Shown: piece after piece, positions 25,482 through 33,821 of the stretch
Layout: the number at the start of each line of letters is the position of its first letter
How positions within the stretch are numbered: position 1 is the first letter of the stretch
Assembly (NCBI RefSeq): GCF_004339575.1
Contig: NZ_SMFV01000004.1
Span: 62,001 to 126,000, forward strand
DNA: 64,000 bases
Reading direction: 5' to 3'
Source: Phorcysia thermohydrogeniphila
GTDB taxonomy: Bacteria > Aquificota > Aquificia > Desulfurobacteriales > Desulfurobacteriaceae
Notes under the pieces: model-generated
What the model was told of the DNA's origin: nothing
The model's database searches: none
The model's input: the letters and a program-made list of their open reading frames with translations, nothing else
Position numbers and translations under genes: made by a program

Positions 25482-27308
25482 CTACACAAAGAGAATAATC
25501 AGAGAAATAGCTATAACGCCAAGAGCGAAGTAAGTTAGGTAGTTGACAAGGTCTCCAGTCTGAATCTTTCTACACTTATCCCACAGGTAAAGGGATAAAG
25601 AAGCAACTCCGTTTACAGCTCCGTCAACAACGTTTGTGTCAACCCACTCTACAGCCTTGGCTATAGAACCGTAGAAGACCTTCCTGCAGACCCACTTGAT
25701 GGCATCGTCCACTAGCCAACCCTTATAGAGGAAGACGTTTACAGCCTCACCCATAGGATGGGCAAGGAGCTTAGAAGTCCCAAGGCTCCTCTTGTAGTAA
25801 ATCAGGTAGGCAAGCATAAAGAGGAAGAACATAACGGTAAGTGTGGCGACCAAGAGGTTAGCGTAGAAGGGCTCGTGAACCTCCCCAAAGAGGAAGTGAA
25901 CAATGTCTTCTTTAAAGAAGGCCGTTATGAAAGTAAATGCGGCCAAGACGTAAAGGGGAACGAGCATTACCGGGTAGGCTTCCTTAGCGTGCTTTGAAGC
26001 CTCAGAAGGCTCTCCCGTAAAGATTACAAACCACAGTCTAAAGCCGTAGAAAATTGCAAGAACACCAGCCACGAAGGTAAGGCCAAAGATTACAGGATTA
26101 AAGTGGAAAGTTTCTGCCAGAATCCAGTCCTTACTGAAGAAACCGTTAAGGGGCGGAATTCCAGAAAGGGCAAGGACACCAACCAAGAAGAGAAGTGCCG
26201 TTTGAGGCATGTATTTTTTGAGTCCACCGAGCTTAAAGGCATCTTTCGTATGGTGGGTCATGTGAATTACCGCACCTGCAGCAAGGAAGAGGAGGGCTTT
26301 AAAGATTGCATGGTTCATAAGGTGGAAGATTCCTGCAGCGGCAGAACCAACTCCAAGACCTACAAACATGAGGGCAAGGTGCTCCATCGTGGAGAACGCT
26401 AAGACCTTCTTTATCTCTGTATGGGCCAAAGCACCGGTAGCGGCGATGAAGGCAGATAGAGCTCCAACGAAGGCAACAACTATGAGCGCCTGTGAGTAGT
26501 CAAAGAATGGGAACATCCTTGCTACCAAGTAAATACCGGCATTAACCATAGTAGCAGCGTGAATTAGAGCTGAAACCGTCGTAGGACCTTCCATAGCGTC
26601 AAGCAGCCACGGGAAGAGAGGAAACTGGGCGGACTTTCCGATAGCACCTATGAATATGAGTATGGAGATTAAGAGCCCCAGCTTTACGCTGAAAGCCCCT
26701 GCAACTGCAAGGGCGTTGAGTTCCTGAAAGTTAATCGTTCCGAGAACGACGTAGGCAACGATGATTCCGGCCAGCATAAAGACGTCGCCGAACCTCGTCA
26801 TAACGAAGGCTTTAAGGGCTGCCTCGGCAGCACTCTTCTTCCAGTACCAGTAACCAATCAAGAGGTAGGAGCAAAGACCAACACCTTCCCAGAAGATGTA
26901 AAGCCCCACCAAGTTGCTAACAAAGACAAGGCCTACCATTGAGCCGATGAAGAAGAGCTTCTCAAAGTAGTACCTGTGAGGAGACTCGTCCTCTTCCATG
27001 TAACCCTTAGAGAAAACAATATCCAAAAGGCCTATGCCAGTAGCAATTATCGCCATAACGATGGCAAGGTGGTCAACGTAAATACCTAAGGGAACGGAAA
27101 AGCTTCCGAACCTAAACCACTCAAACTCGTGGACTAAAGGCCTTTCACCAAGGTTTAAGGCCACGTAAGACGTAAGACCAAAACCGAGAGCTCCCGTAAT
27201 TACCGCAACCCAAAAGGAGTTCCACCTACTTGTAAACTTCCCTACAAGGAAGGAGAGGATACTCCCGACAAAGAATACAGCTATAGTCAAGTAGACGAGT
27301 TTCTCCAT
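25482..27308 (-). CDS. nuoL: Complex I subunit L
   Basis: The 608-residue protein has the NuoL core (FWEGVGLCSYLLIGYWYWKK; FPLFPWLLDAMEGPTTVSAL; HAATMVNAGIYLVARMFPFF; FSTMEHLALMFVGLGVG) and a C-terminal extension with the lateral-helix region (GWLVDDAIKWVCRKVFYGSI). It is the distal proton-pumping subunit. It starts 1 bp after nuoK and ends 9 bp before nuoM. Length is normal for the family. Confidence 0.97.
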   Translation of the reverse strand: MEKLVYLTIAVFFVGSILSFLVGKFTSRWNSFWVAVITGALGFGLTSYVALNLGERPLVHEFEWFRFGSFSVPLGIYVDHLAIVMAIIATGIGLLDIVFSKGYMEEDESPHRYYFEKLFFIGSMVGLVFVSNLVGLYIFWEGVGLCSYLLIGYWYWKKSAAEAALKAFVMTRFGDVFMLAGIIVAYVVLGTINFQELNALAVAGAFSVKLGLLISILIFIGAIGKSAQFPLFPWLLDAMEGPTTVSALIHAATMVNAGIYLVARMFPFFDYSQALIVVAFVGALSAFIAATGALAHTEIKKVLAFSTMEHLALMFVGLGVGSAAAGIFHLMNHAIFKALLFLAAGAVIHMTHHTKDAFKLGGLKKYMPQTALLFLVGVLALSGIPPLNGFFSKDWILAETFHFNPVIFGLTFVAGVLAIFYGFRLWFVIFTGEPSEASKHAKEAYPVMLVPLYVLAAFTFITAFFKEDIVHFLFGEVHEPFYANLLVATLTVMFFLFMLAYLIYYKRSLGTSKLLAHPMGEAVNVFLYKGWLVDDAIKWVCRKVFYGSIAKAVEWVDTNVVDGAVNGVASLSLYLWDKCRKIQTGDLVNYLTYFALGVIAISLIILFV

Positions 27309-27309
27309 C

Positions 27310-27618
27310 CTACCACCTCAGGTTCTTGATTTTTGAAGGAATTACCTCACCAAAGCGCTTGTAGAAGACGATAACTATCGCAAGGCCTACGGCGGCCTCT
27401 AAAGCTGCAAGACCTATGGTGAAGAAGGAGAAAATCTCTCCGTCAACGTTCCTCTGGGCAGAGAAAACAACGAAGTTTAAGTTGGCTGCATTGATAATCA
27501 TCTCTATGGAAAAGAGCATCCTGATTACAGACCTTCTTGACAAGAGACCGTAGACCCCAACTGCAAAGAGCGAGAAGGAGAGAAAAAGGTAAGCATGAAC
27601 GTCAGCGGCAAGTAGCAT
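27310..27618 (-). CDS. nuoK: Complex I subunit K
   Basis: The 102-residue protein has three membrane helices and the NuoK segment RMLFSIEMIINAANLNFVVF with the conserved membrane Glu, then the helix LAALEAAVGLAIVIVFYKRF with the second Glu. It is a membrane subunit near the quinone site. Its start shares a base with the nuoJ stop. Confidence 0.96.
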   Translation of the reverse strand: MLLAADVHAYLFLSFSLFAVGVYGLLSRRSVIRMLFSIEMIINAANLNFVVFSAQRNVDGEIFSFFTIGLAALEAAVGLAIVIVFYKRFGEVIPSKIKNLRW

Positions 27619-28100
27619 TACTTAGCCTCCCTCTTCTTCGTGATAATGGCGTTTGCCATGTAAAGAATCGCAGCAACGATAAAGCCGAGAACTATGGTGA
27701 AGAAGGAATATTTCTCAACAAAGACCGTTCCGAGCTTTTCCGTTGAGTAAACCTTGTAGGGAAGGGTGTCCACAGCGCTTAAAAAGGAGAGGAACGTTCC
27801 AAAGACGGTCAAGAAGACGCTCACCAAAATGGCAACTACGGCCTTTCCAGAAGGTTTTTGGTAACTCTCGCCTATCATCATAATTGCGAAGAGAACCAGA
27901 ATGGTTACTCCTCCAGCGTAAATGGCAAGCTGAACGCCCCCTAAAACGGGCATCCCAAGCCCAAAGTAAACGAGAGCAATTTCAGACAGGAGAACCACGA
28001 AAGAAATTGCTGCCCAAAGGAGTGATGATACTTCCAAAGCAAGTATCGCCGACGCCACGATTATTGCGTATATAATCCAGAAGTAAACGTTACCGCTCAT
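27618..28100 (-). CDS. nuoJ: Complex I subunit J
   Basis: The 160-residue protein has five predicted helices and LGMPVLGGVQLAIYAGGVTI with the conserved Tyr of NuoJ, followed by LVLFAIMMIG. It is a core membrane subunit next to NuoK. It begins 3 bp after nuoI. The C-terminal part is a single helix and short tail, as usual. Confidence 0.94.
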   Translation of the reverse strand: MSGNVYFWIIYAIIVASAILALEVSSLLWAAISFVVLLSEIALVYFGLGMPVLGGVQLAIYAGGVTILVLFAIMMIGESYQKPSGKAVVAILVSVFLTVFGTFLSFLSAVDTLPYKVYSTEKLGTVFVEKYSFFTIVLGFIVAAILYMANAIITKKREAK

Positions 28101-28103
28101 GGC

Positions 28104-28613
28104 TTATTTCTCCTTTTTCTCTGCCTGCTTTTTCTTTAAAGCTTCCTGTTTTTTCTTCTCTATTAACTCTTCCATCTTCTTTGCCTTTTCTATTGCTTCC
28201 TGCAGGTTCTCCGGTTCAAAAATGAACTGGGTAAGGTTCTCCCACGTTCCGGGCGCAACTATCATACTGTAGTGGTCCGTGAGTTTTATCGCCTTCTCAG
28301 GCTTCGTAGGACAAGCATCCTCGCAGAAGCCACAGAACATACACTCGTTAGCCCTAACCCTCGGGACAGCCCTTGGCTTCTTAACTCCAGTTGGAACCAT
28401 CTCTATGCAGTTAACGGGACACGAACGAGAGCACATCCCACAGCCAATACAGATGTCCGCTTTTATTACGTGCTTTCCGCGGTAGTGGAGCTCCCTCCTT
28501 ATCCCTTTGTCCCACCAAATTTCCGTAGCCTTTGGGGCGAAAATGGCCTTTGAAACCCTTATAACCTTTTTTGTAGCCTCAAGCGGTATTCCGAGGATAT
28601 CCTTCAGCTCCAT
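28104..28613 (-). CDS. nuoI: Complex I subunit I (2x[4Fe-4S])
   Basis: The 169-residue protein has two ferredoxin-type cluster motifs, CIGCGMCSRSCPVNC and CMFCGFCEDACPT, the N6a/N6b clusters that pass electrons to NuoB. The C terminus is a Lys/Glu-rich helix. The ATG at 28613 is chosen because GAGGAG lies eight bases upstream; a TTG six codons earlier would overlap nuoH by 8 nt. With NuoEFG absent, this subunit may accept electrons from a ferredoxin or another partner, which is inference. Confidence 0.94.
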   Translation of the reverse strand: MELKDILGIPLEATKKVIRVSKAIFAPKATEIWWDKGIRRELHYRGKHVIKADICIGCGMCSRSCPVNCIEMVPTGVKKPRAVPRVRANECMFCGFCEDACPTKPEKAIKLTDHYSMIVAPGTWENLTQFIFEPENLQEAIEKAKKMEELIEKKKQEALKKKQAEKKEK

Positions 28614-28623
28614 ACTCTTCTCC

Positions 28624-29568
28624 TCACGCAAGTATCATCTTGATGAAAACGATGAAGGCAAGGTTTAAAAGGGCAAGAGGGGTAAGGACTTTCCAGCAGA
28701 ACTTTAAAAGCTGGTCCATCCTGATACGGGGCGTTGAGGCCCTTACAACGAAAGTAAAGACGTACAGGGCTCCTAACTTTAAGAGGAACCAGATAACTCC
28801 GGGGAGAATTGGTCCCTTAAAGCCACCGAGGAACAGAATAACAGCAAGTGAATAAAGAGCGAAGAGCTCAATGAGCTTTGATAGAACGAGAATGGCATAG
28901 TTGAAACCGCCAAACTCGGTTAAAAATCCGTAAACGATTTCCTGCTCTGCCTCCGGAATGTCAAAGGGAGGCCTGTCTGTAACTATGAGAGTTGCCGTAA
29001 TAAAGATGAGAAAGGCTGGAATAAGGAAGATAAAGCCAAGGAGGGAGCTCCTCTCAACGATTTCAACGTGGTTGAGGGTTCCGTAGAAAACGGCAACCGA
29101 AAGGGCAGAAAGCCACAGGGGAATCTCACCTGAAATCATCTGGTTAACAACCCTTAAGCCCCCGATAAAGGAGTACTTGCTCTTTGAGGCCCAACCAGCG
29201 TAGAAGAATATCGGAGGCATACTGGTAACGAGGGCAAGGGCGATAAGGAGGTCAAAGCTCGTGCTAACTATGTAAATACCTTTGGAAAAGGGAATAAAGG
29301 CAATCATCATCGCAACCATTATGAAAGCAACGAAAGGAATAAGTGAAAAGAGGAGCCTATTTGCCCTTCTCTGAATGATGAATTCCTTCTGCAGAAGCTT
29401 AAAAACGTCAGCAGTTGTCTGAAGTAATCCCCACTTACCAACGTAGTAGGGACCGGTTCTTAGGTGAACATCCGCCAGTATTTTTCTTTCAAGGTAGAAC
29501 ACCAGCAGGAAGACAACCAAAAGGAACAGAAATCCCGGAAAAACAAGAGCTTTAAGCCACGGGCCCAT
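28624..29568 (-). CDS. nuoH: Complex I subunit H
   Basis: The 314-residue membrane protein carries the NuoH signature (FYLERKILADVHLRTGPYYV) and FDIPEAEQEIVYGFLTEFGG, with ASTPRIRMDQLLKFCWKVLT near the C terminus. It forms part of the quinone chamber at the junction with NuoB and NuoD. It follows nuoD by 8 bp. Confidence 0.97.
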   Translation of the reverse strand: MGPWLKALVFPGFLFLLVVFLLVFYLERKILADVHLRTGPYYVGKWGLLQTTADVFKLLQKEFIIQRRANRLLFSLIPFVAFIMVAMMIAFIPFSKGIYIVSTSFDLLIALALVTSMPPIFFYAGWASKSKYSFIGGLRVVNQMISGEIPLWLSALSVAVFYGTLNHVEIVERSSLLGFIFLIPAFLIFITATLIVTDRPPFDIPEAEQEIVYGFLTEFGGFNYAILVLSKLIELFALYSLAVILFLGGFKGPILPGVIWFLLKLGALYVFTFVVRASTPRIRMDQLLKFCWKVLTPLALLNLAFIVFIKMILA

Positions 29569-29576
29569 AACTCCTC

Positions 29577-30746
29577 CTACCTGTCAATGTCACCATGACA
29601 CATGTAGAGTGACGCAAAAATCACCGGAATATCGGCAAGCTTCACGCCTTTCATCATCTCGGGCATAGCCCATAGGTTCGCAAATGAAGGTCCCCTCATC
29701 TTGAGCCTGTAGGGACCAGTTCCGCCTTCACTTACAAGGTGAAAACCGAAACATCCCCTCGCCCATTCAACGTTAACGTAGGCCTCTCCGGGAGGAACCT
29801 TAACAGGGAACTTCACCCTATACTCTCCCTCTGGTAACCCCTCAATAGCCTGTCTGATAATCTTTGCAGATTCCTGTATCTCTTCCCAGAGGACAAGGTA
29901 CCTTGCGTAGGCATCCCCTTCTTCTTTTGTTACAACCCTAAAATCAAGCTCCCCGTAAGCAGCGTAAGGATAGTCCTTCCTTATGTCAGAAGCTACACCA
30001 GAGGCCCTTAAAGCTGGCCCAGCAAGTCCCAGCTCAATGGCCTTTTCCTTTGAAACAACGCCAACTCCGCGGGTACGGAGCTTCAGGGTGGGGTTATCTA
30101 TAAAGACCTCTCCATAGCGGGGAATGAACTCCTTCTCAAGGTAATCAACGGCCTCAATCATTTTTTCAATGAACTTACTTGTAGGTTCATACCTAACGCC
30201 GCCGGGAACTATGGAGGCCGTAGCAATTCTCTGACCTGAATAAACTTCAAAAGCGTCAAGGAACTTTTCCCTTGCAATGAGAGCCCACTGTGATGGAGTA
30301 TGAACACCAAGAACTCCTATAAAGCCTCCTAAACCTATCAGGTGACTAACAATCCTTCCTCCCTCACAGAGGATAGTTCTCATATAGTCAGCCTTCTTGG
30401 GAACCTCCACTCCAGCTATCTTCTCAGCAGCTATTGAGTAACCTGTCATCGTGCCGAAGTTGTCAATAAAGCAGGCCCTTTCAACGTTGACTATCGCATT
30501 CAGCCACGTCCTGTACTCAACGAGCTTCTCAAGGAGTCTGAGAACGTATCCAATATCCGGGTCAACTTTTACGACTTCATCACCGTCAACCCAGACCTTT
30601 AGCCTCATAGGGCCAGAGGCCGGGTGTTGAACTCCCCAGTTAAGCTGGAGTATCTTCTCCTGAAGGAGTCCTAAGTCTTTTCCCGCTACTTCTTTCTCCT
30701 CTTCAACAATAAACACGTATCCTGTTAAAGCTACGCTGTTTCCCAT
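29577..30746 (-). CDS. nuoD: Complex I subunit D (49-kDa)
   Basis: The 389-residue protein shows LNWGVQHPASGPMRLKVWVD, IGYVLRLLEKLVEYRTWLNA, the quinone-site region and RGCFGFHLVSEGGTGPYRLK, which define NuoD. The C terminus reads YMCHGDIDR instead of the more usual IVFGEVDR-type ending, a minor oddity. An N-terminal extension of about 30 residues precedes the conserved part. NuoC is encoded separately upstream and overlaps by one base. Confidence 0.96.
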   Translation of the reverse strand: MGNSVALTGYVFIVEEEKEVAGKDLGLLQEKILQLNWGVQHPASGPMRLKVWVDGDEVVKVDPDIGYVLRLLEKLVEYRTWLNAIVNVERACFIDNFGTMTGYSIAAEKIAGVEVPKKADYMRTILCEGGRIVSHLIGLGGFIGVLGVHTPSQWALIAREKFLDAFEVYSGQRIATASIVPGGVRYEPTSKFIEKMIEAVDYLEKEFIPRYGEVFIDNPTLKLRTRGVGVVSKEKAIELGLAGPALRASGVASDIRKDYPYAAYGELDFRVVTKEEGDAYARYLVLWEEIQESAKIIRQAIEGLPEGEYRVKFPVKVPPGEAYVNVEWARGCFGFHLVSEGGTGPYRLKMRGPSFANLWAMPEMMKGVKLADIPVIFASLYMCHGDIDR

Positions 30747-31216
30747 TATGCTTTCCCCTTACGAACTTCCTTTCTGTGCTTTTTAAAGTCGTAAGACTTC
30801 CTAAGAGGGTAAAGACCTTTCGCCCATTCTGGAAGAATCATTACTTCAAGTCTTGGGTTGCCGACAAACTCAACCCCAAACATTTCCCACGCTTCTCTTT
30901 CGTGAGGTTGGAAAGGAGGAAATATGTCACAGACAGTTGGAATCCTCAGCTCATCCTCAGGTAGATTTACCCTAACAATTACGAACTTCTTCTCAACCAA
31001 GTTCTCAATGATGTAGTTAATCTGAAATCCCTCGCCCTTCGGTGTGTAGTCAACAACGGAGATAGTATGGGGATACTTAAAGCCATAAGATTTCAAGAAT
31101 TTCATAAGGTCACGGATTCTCTCTTTAGTAGCATGCACAAGCAGCATGTTTGTGTCGTAAGGCTCTGTTTCAAAGCCAAATTCCTCTTTTATCCTGTCTT
31201 TAATTTCCTCAAGCAT
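30746..31216 (-). CDS. nuoC: Complex I subunit C (30-kDa)
   Basis: The 156-residue protein has the NuoC core: FKYPHTISVVDYTPKGEGFQ, then VCDIFPPFQPHEREAWEMFG and FVGNPRLEVMILPEWAKGLY ending in PLRKSYDF. It is a peripheral-arm subunit beside NuoD. It is short but complete. It follows nuoB by 12 bp and shares one base with nuoD. Confidence 0.96.
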   Translation of the reverse strand: MLEEIKDRIKEEFGFETEPYDTNMLLVHATKERIRDLMKFLKSYGFKYPHTISVVDYTPKGEGFQINYIIENLVEKKFVIVRVNLPEDELRIPTVCDIFPPFQPHEREAWEMFGVEFVGNPRLEVMILPEWAKGLYPLRKSYDFKKHRKEVRKGKA

Positions 31217-31228
31217 CCTTGCCTCTCG

Positions 31229-31699
31229 TTAGTAGGATATATCTTCCATTCGGTTTGGATACTTCTTCGCTGCGTTTTCTCTATCCCTCATGATTATCTC
31301 TTTGAGTTTTAGGAAACCTTCTAAGGTAGCCTCAGGGTTGGGTGGACAGCCGGCAACGAAAACGTCAAAGGGGATGTACTGAGAAACGTCAACGGCAACA
31401 AAGTCGGAATCCCAGTAAGGTCCTCCTCCAGCAGCACAAGCTCCCATACCAAGAACGTAACGGGGTTCAGGCATTTGTTGATAGACGCGGAGTAAAACGG
31501 GAAGAACTTTCTTTGAGACAAGCCCCGTAACGATAATGAAGTCCGCTTGCCTCGGGCTGGGAGCCATCATAAAGCCGTACCTTTCCCAGTCAAACCGCGG
31601 GGACATAAGGGCTAAAACCTCTAAGGAACAACAACCGCTACAGAAGTGAACGCCCCACGGAGAGTTTGCCCTACTCCAGTCAAAGAACTTCAAAATCAT
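31229..31699 (-). CDS. nuoB: Complex I subunit B ([4Fe-4S] N2)
   Basis: The 156-residue protein has GVHFCSGCCSLEVLALMSPR, MGACAAGGGPYWDSDFVAVD and VFVAGCPPNPEATLEGFLKL, supplying the four Cys ligands of cluster N2. The ATG at 31699 overlaps the nuoA stop as ATGA and has GGAGG upstream, so the longer in-frame reading (from 31771) is rejected. NuoB delivers electrons to quinone. Confidence 0.97.
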   Translation of the reverse strand: MILKFFDWSRANSPWGVHFCSGCCSLEVLALMSPRFDWERYGFMMAPSPRQADFIIVTGLVSKKVLPVLLRVYQQMPEPRYVLGMGACAAGGGPYWDSDFVAVDVSQYIPFDVFVAGCPPNPEATLEGFLKLKEIIMRDRENAAKKYPNRMEDISY

Positions 31700-32031
31700 T
31701 CTTTCTTTCCTCCGAGCATTACGTAGGAGAGGGGAATCATCAAGAGAAACGCAAAGAGGACGAAAACCCAACCAAACTGGGGGTCCCCCTTTCCAACTGC
31801 ATAGAGAACAAAGAGAACACCAGCTATGTCCATTGCAATGAAAATAATCGCGTAGAAGTAGTATTGAAAGTTAACGCTGGATATAATGGGCTCGGGAGCT
31901 GGAAGTCCACACTCGTAAGTATCCTCCTTGACCGGATGAGGACTCTTGGGAGATACAGCAACAGACATTAACCAGAGGGAAAGACCGGCAAGCGCCATAA
32001 CTATCACGAATACTAAGAAGCTGTAGAGCAT
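31696..32031 (-). CDS. nuoA: Complex I subunit A
   Basis: The 111-residue protein has three membrane helices and the NuoA loop KEDTYECGLPAPEPIISSVN followed by FQYYFYAIIFIAMDIAGVLF. It is the first gene of the nuo operon (ABCDHIJKLMN), with no nuoE, nuoF or nuoG in the cluster. Its ATG is preceded by ACGAAAGG. Promoter-like elements and a repeat array lie just upstream. Confidence 0.96.
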   Translation of the reverse strand: MLYSFLVFVIVMALAGLSLWLMSVAVSPKSPHPVKEDTYECGLPAPEPIISSVNFQYYFYAIIFIAMDIAGVLFVLYAVGKGDPQFGWVFVLFAFLLMIPLSYVMLGGKKE

Positions 32032-32059
32032 CCTTTCGTCCCCTTACTATTTAAGATTC

Positions 32060-32088
32060 ATTCTACCATTTTGTAAACGTTTTGTAAA
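32060..32088 (-). promoter_or_regulatory. Proximal nuo promoter P2 (TTTACA-17-TAGAAT)
   Basis: On the minus strand TTTACA (32088-32083) and TAGAAT (32065-32060) are separated by exactly 17 bp and lie about 29 bp upstream of the nuoA start codon. The -35 element is itself part of the second copy of the 11-bp repeat, so a protein bound to the repeats would touch the polymerase site. This is read from sequence only. Confidence 0.55.
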
Positions 32089-32110
32089 CATTTTGTAAAA
32101 ATTTGGTAAC
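32067..32110 (-). repeat. Four tandem 11-bp repeats, Pho-box-like, upstream of nuoA
   Basis: Units in plus orientation are CATTTTGTAAA (32067-32077), CGTTTTGTAAA (32078-32088), CATTTTGTAAA (32089-32099) and a degenerate AATTTGGTAAC (32100-32110). On the transcribed (minus) strand this is TTTACA repeated every 11 bp. Such one-turn direct repeats are how OmpR/PhoB-class response regulators bind; the TTTACA unit resembles the Bacillus PhoP box. The neighbouring operon encodes the Pst phosphate transporter, but the array faces nuo. Confidence 0.7.
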
Positions 32111-32126
32111 TAAGCCGGTGAGGATG

Positions 32127-32156
32127 ATTTTACGATAAACAATACAAGATTGTCAA
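32127..32156 (-). promoter_or_regulatory. Distal nuo promoter P1 (TTGACA-18-TAAAAT)
   Basis: A perfect TTGACA (32156-32151) is followed after 18 bp by TAAAAT (32132-32127) on the minus strand, in the space between pstB and nuoA. Transcription from it would start near 32120 and read through the four 11-bp repeats into nuoA. It would also separate nuo expression from pst. Confidence 0.5.
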
Positions 32157-32186
32157 GGATTATAAAGATTTAATATCCCATAGAGG

Positions 32187-32966
32187 TTATCCAAACCTTC
32201 CCGTTATATAGTCTTCCGTTAGTTTCTCCTTAGGCTTAACGAAGAGGTCATCTGTTCTATTGAACTCTATGAGCTCCCCCATGTACATAAAGGCTGTGTA
32301 GTCGGAAACCCTCGCAGCTTGTTGCATGTTGTGGGTTACTATGATTATAGTCAGCCTCCCCCTAAAGCTGACTACAAGCTCCTCAATCTTTGCCGTTGAA
32401 ATAGGGTCAAGGGCTGATGTTGGCTCGTCAAAGAGCAAAACCTCCGGCTCAACGGCTATCGCCCTTGCAATGCAGAGTCTCTGCTGCTGCCCTCCAGAAA
32501 GCCCCGAAGCTGGGTCGTGAAGCCTGTCCTTAACCTCATCCCACAGGGCAGCGTCCTTTAAGGCCTTTTCTACCCTGTCTTGGAGCTCCGTCTTATTCTT
32601 AATTCCTTTTAACCTCAACCCGTAGGCAACGTTATCAAAGATTGACATAGGGAAGGTTGTAGGCTTCTGGAAGACCATACCTACACGGCTTCTGAGCTTT
32701 ATCAGGTCATAGTCCTTTTCAAGGATATTCTCCCCGTCAAGGAGAATCCTTCCTTCATACCTGTTTCCGGGGTAAAGGTCGTGCATCCTGTTAAAACAGC
32801 GAAGGAGGGTAGTCTTACCACAGCCGGAAGGACCTATGAGGGCAGTTATACGCTTTTCAGGAACTTTAAAGGAGATATTTTTCAGGGCGTGCTTTTCTCC
32901 GTAGTAGAAGTTTAGGTTCTCAACGACTATCTTCGGGTTTTCCTTTATGTCAACTACGTAGGCCAT
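32187..32966 (-). CDS. pstB: Phosphate ABC transporter ATPase PstB
   Basis: The 259-residue ATPase has Walker A ([20 protein letters not shown]; the NRM is typical of PstB), signature [20 protein letters not shown] and Walker [13 protein letters not shown]. It energises phosphate import. It is the last gene of pstC-pstA-pstB; neither pstS nor phoU follows. It starts 9 bp after pstA. Confidence 0.97.
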   Translation of the reverse strand: MAYVVDIKENPKIVVENLNFYYGEKHALKNISFKVPEKRITALIGPSGCGKTTLLRCFNRMHDLYPGNRYEGRILLDGENILEKDYDLIKLRSRVGMVFQKPTTFPMSIFDNVAYGLRLKGIKNKTELQDRVEKALKDAALWDEVKDRLHDPASGLSGGQQQRLCIARAIAVEPEVLLFDEPTSALDPISTAKIEELVVSFRGRLTIIIVTHNMQQAARVSDYTAFMYMGELIEFNRTDDLFVKPKEKLTEDYITGRFG

Positions 32967-32975
32967 AGCTCCTCC

Positions 32976-33818
32976 TTACTTTTTGAAACCGTAGTGGGCG
33001 ATTAATCTTCCGAGAATGTTAGCACCTAAGACTCCAACTGTAAGGATAATCGCTGCAGCCCAAGCAAGCTCCTGCCAGTACTTGTAGGGGCTCATGGCGT
33101 AGTCGTACATGGTTACGGTAAGGGAGGCCATCGGTTGGGTCATATCAAGGGTAAAGAAATTGTTGTTGAAGGAGGTAAAGAGAAGTGGGGCAGTTTCTCC
33201 ACCAATCCTTGCAACTGCCAGAATAACCCCTGTAACGATTCCGGTTATCGCAGACCTGTAAACTACGTCCTTTATCACCTTAAACTTCGTAGCTCCAAGG
33301 GCGTAGGCTGCCTCTCTAAGTTCTGGCGGAACCATCCTGAGCATATCGTCGGTAGTCCTGAGAACTATAGGAATCATCATAATCGCAAGGGATAGAGAGC
33401 CTGCAAATCCCATGAAGTGACCAACGGGCTTTACAAGGAGGGCGTAGATAAAAGTTCCAATTACGATTGATGGAACGCTCATCATAACGTCCGACATATC
33501 CCTTATGAAGTTGGCAAGCTTACTGTTCCTGCCGTACTCCGAAAGGTAAGTTCCAGCCAGCACTCCCAAGGGAATACCAATCACCGTCGCTGTAAGAACT
33601 ATTAGTAACTGCCCCACTATCGCGTGCTTGAGCCCACCAGTTTCATCACCGGGAGAAGGTGGGTCACCGATAAAGACCTCTATGGAAAGGGCGAAGAATC
33701 CCTTGTAAATAAGCGTTCCCAGTATCCAGAAAAGCCACATAATCCCAAAGACAGCGGCAAGGGTTGAAAGGACAAGAACTATCCCATTAACAAGTTTACG
33801 TTTCTGGAAAGCGTCCAA
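32976..33818 (-). CDS. pstA: Phosphate ABC transporter permease PstA
   Basis: The 280-residue permease has six predicted helices and PstA motifs: GIPLGVLAGTYLSEYGRNSK, MSVPSIVIGTFIYALLV and the EAA loop ELREAAYALGATKFKVIKDV. It forms the inner-membrane channel with PstC. It is separated from pstC by 3 bp and from pstB by 9 bp. Confidence 0.95.
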   Translation of the reverse strand: MDAFQKRKLVNGIVLVLSTLAAVFGIMWLFWILGTLIYKGFFALSIEVFIGDPPSPGDETGGLKHAIVGQLLIVLTATVIGIPLGVLAGTYLSEYGRNSKLANFIRDMSDVMMSVPSIVIGTFIYALLVKPVGHFMGFAGSLSLAIMMIPIVLRTTDDMLRMVPPELREAAYALGATKFKVIKDVVYRSAITGIVTGVILAVARIGGETAPLLFTSFNNNFFTLDMTQPMASLTVTMYDYAMSPYKYWQELAWAAAIILTVGVLGANILGRLIAHYGFKK

Positions 33819-33821
33819 GGC

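Noticed and set aside
31700-31771. 24-residue N-terminal extension of NuoB
   Set aside because: The ATG at 31699 has GGAGG and an ATGA overlap with nuoA and matches the family start.
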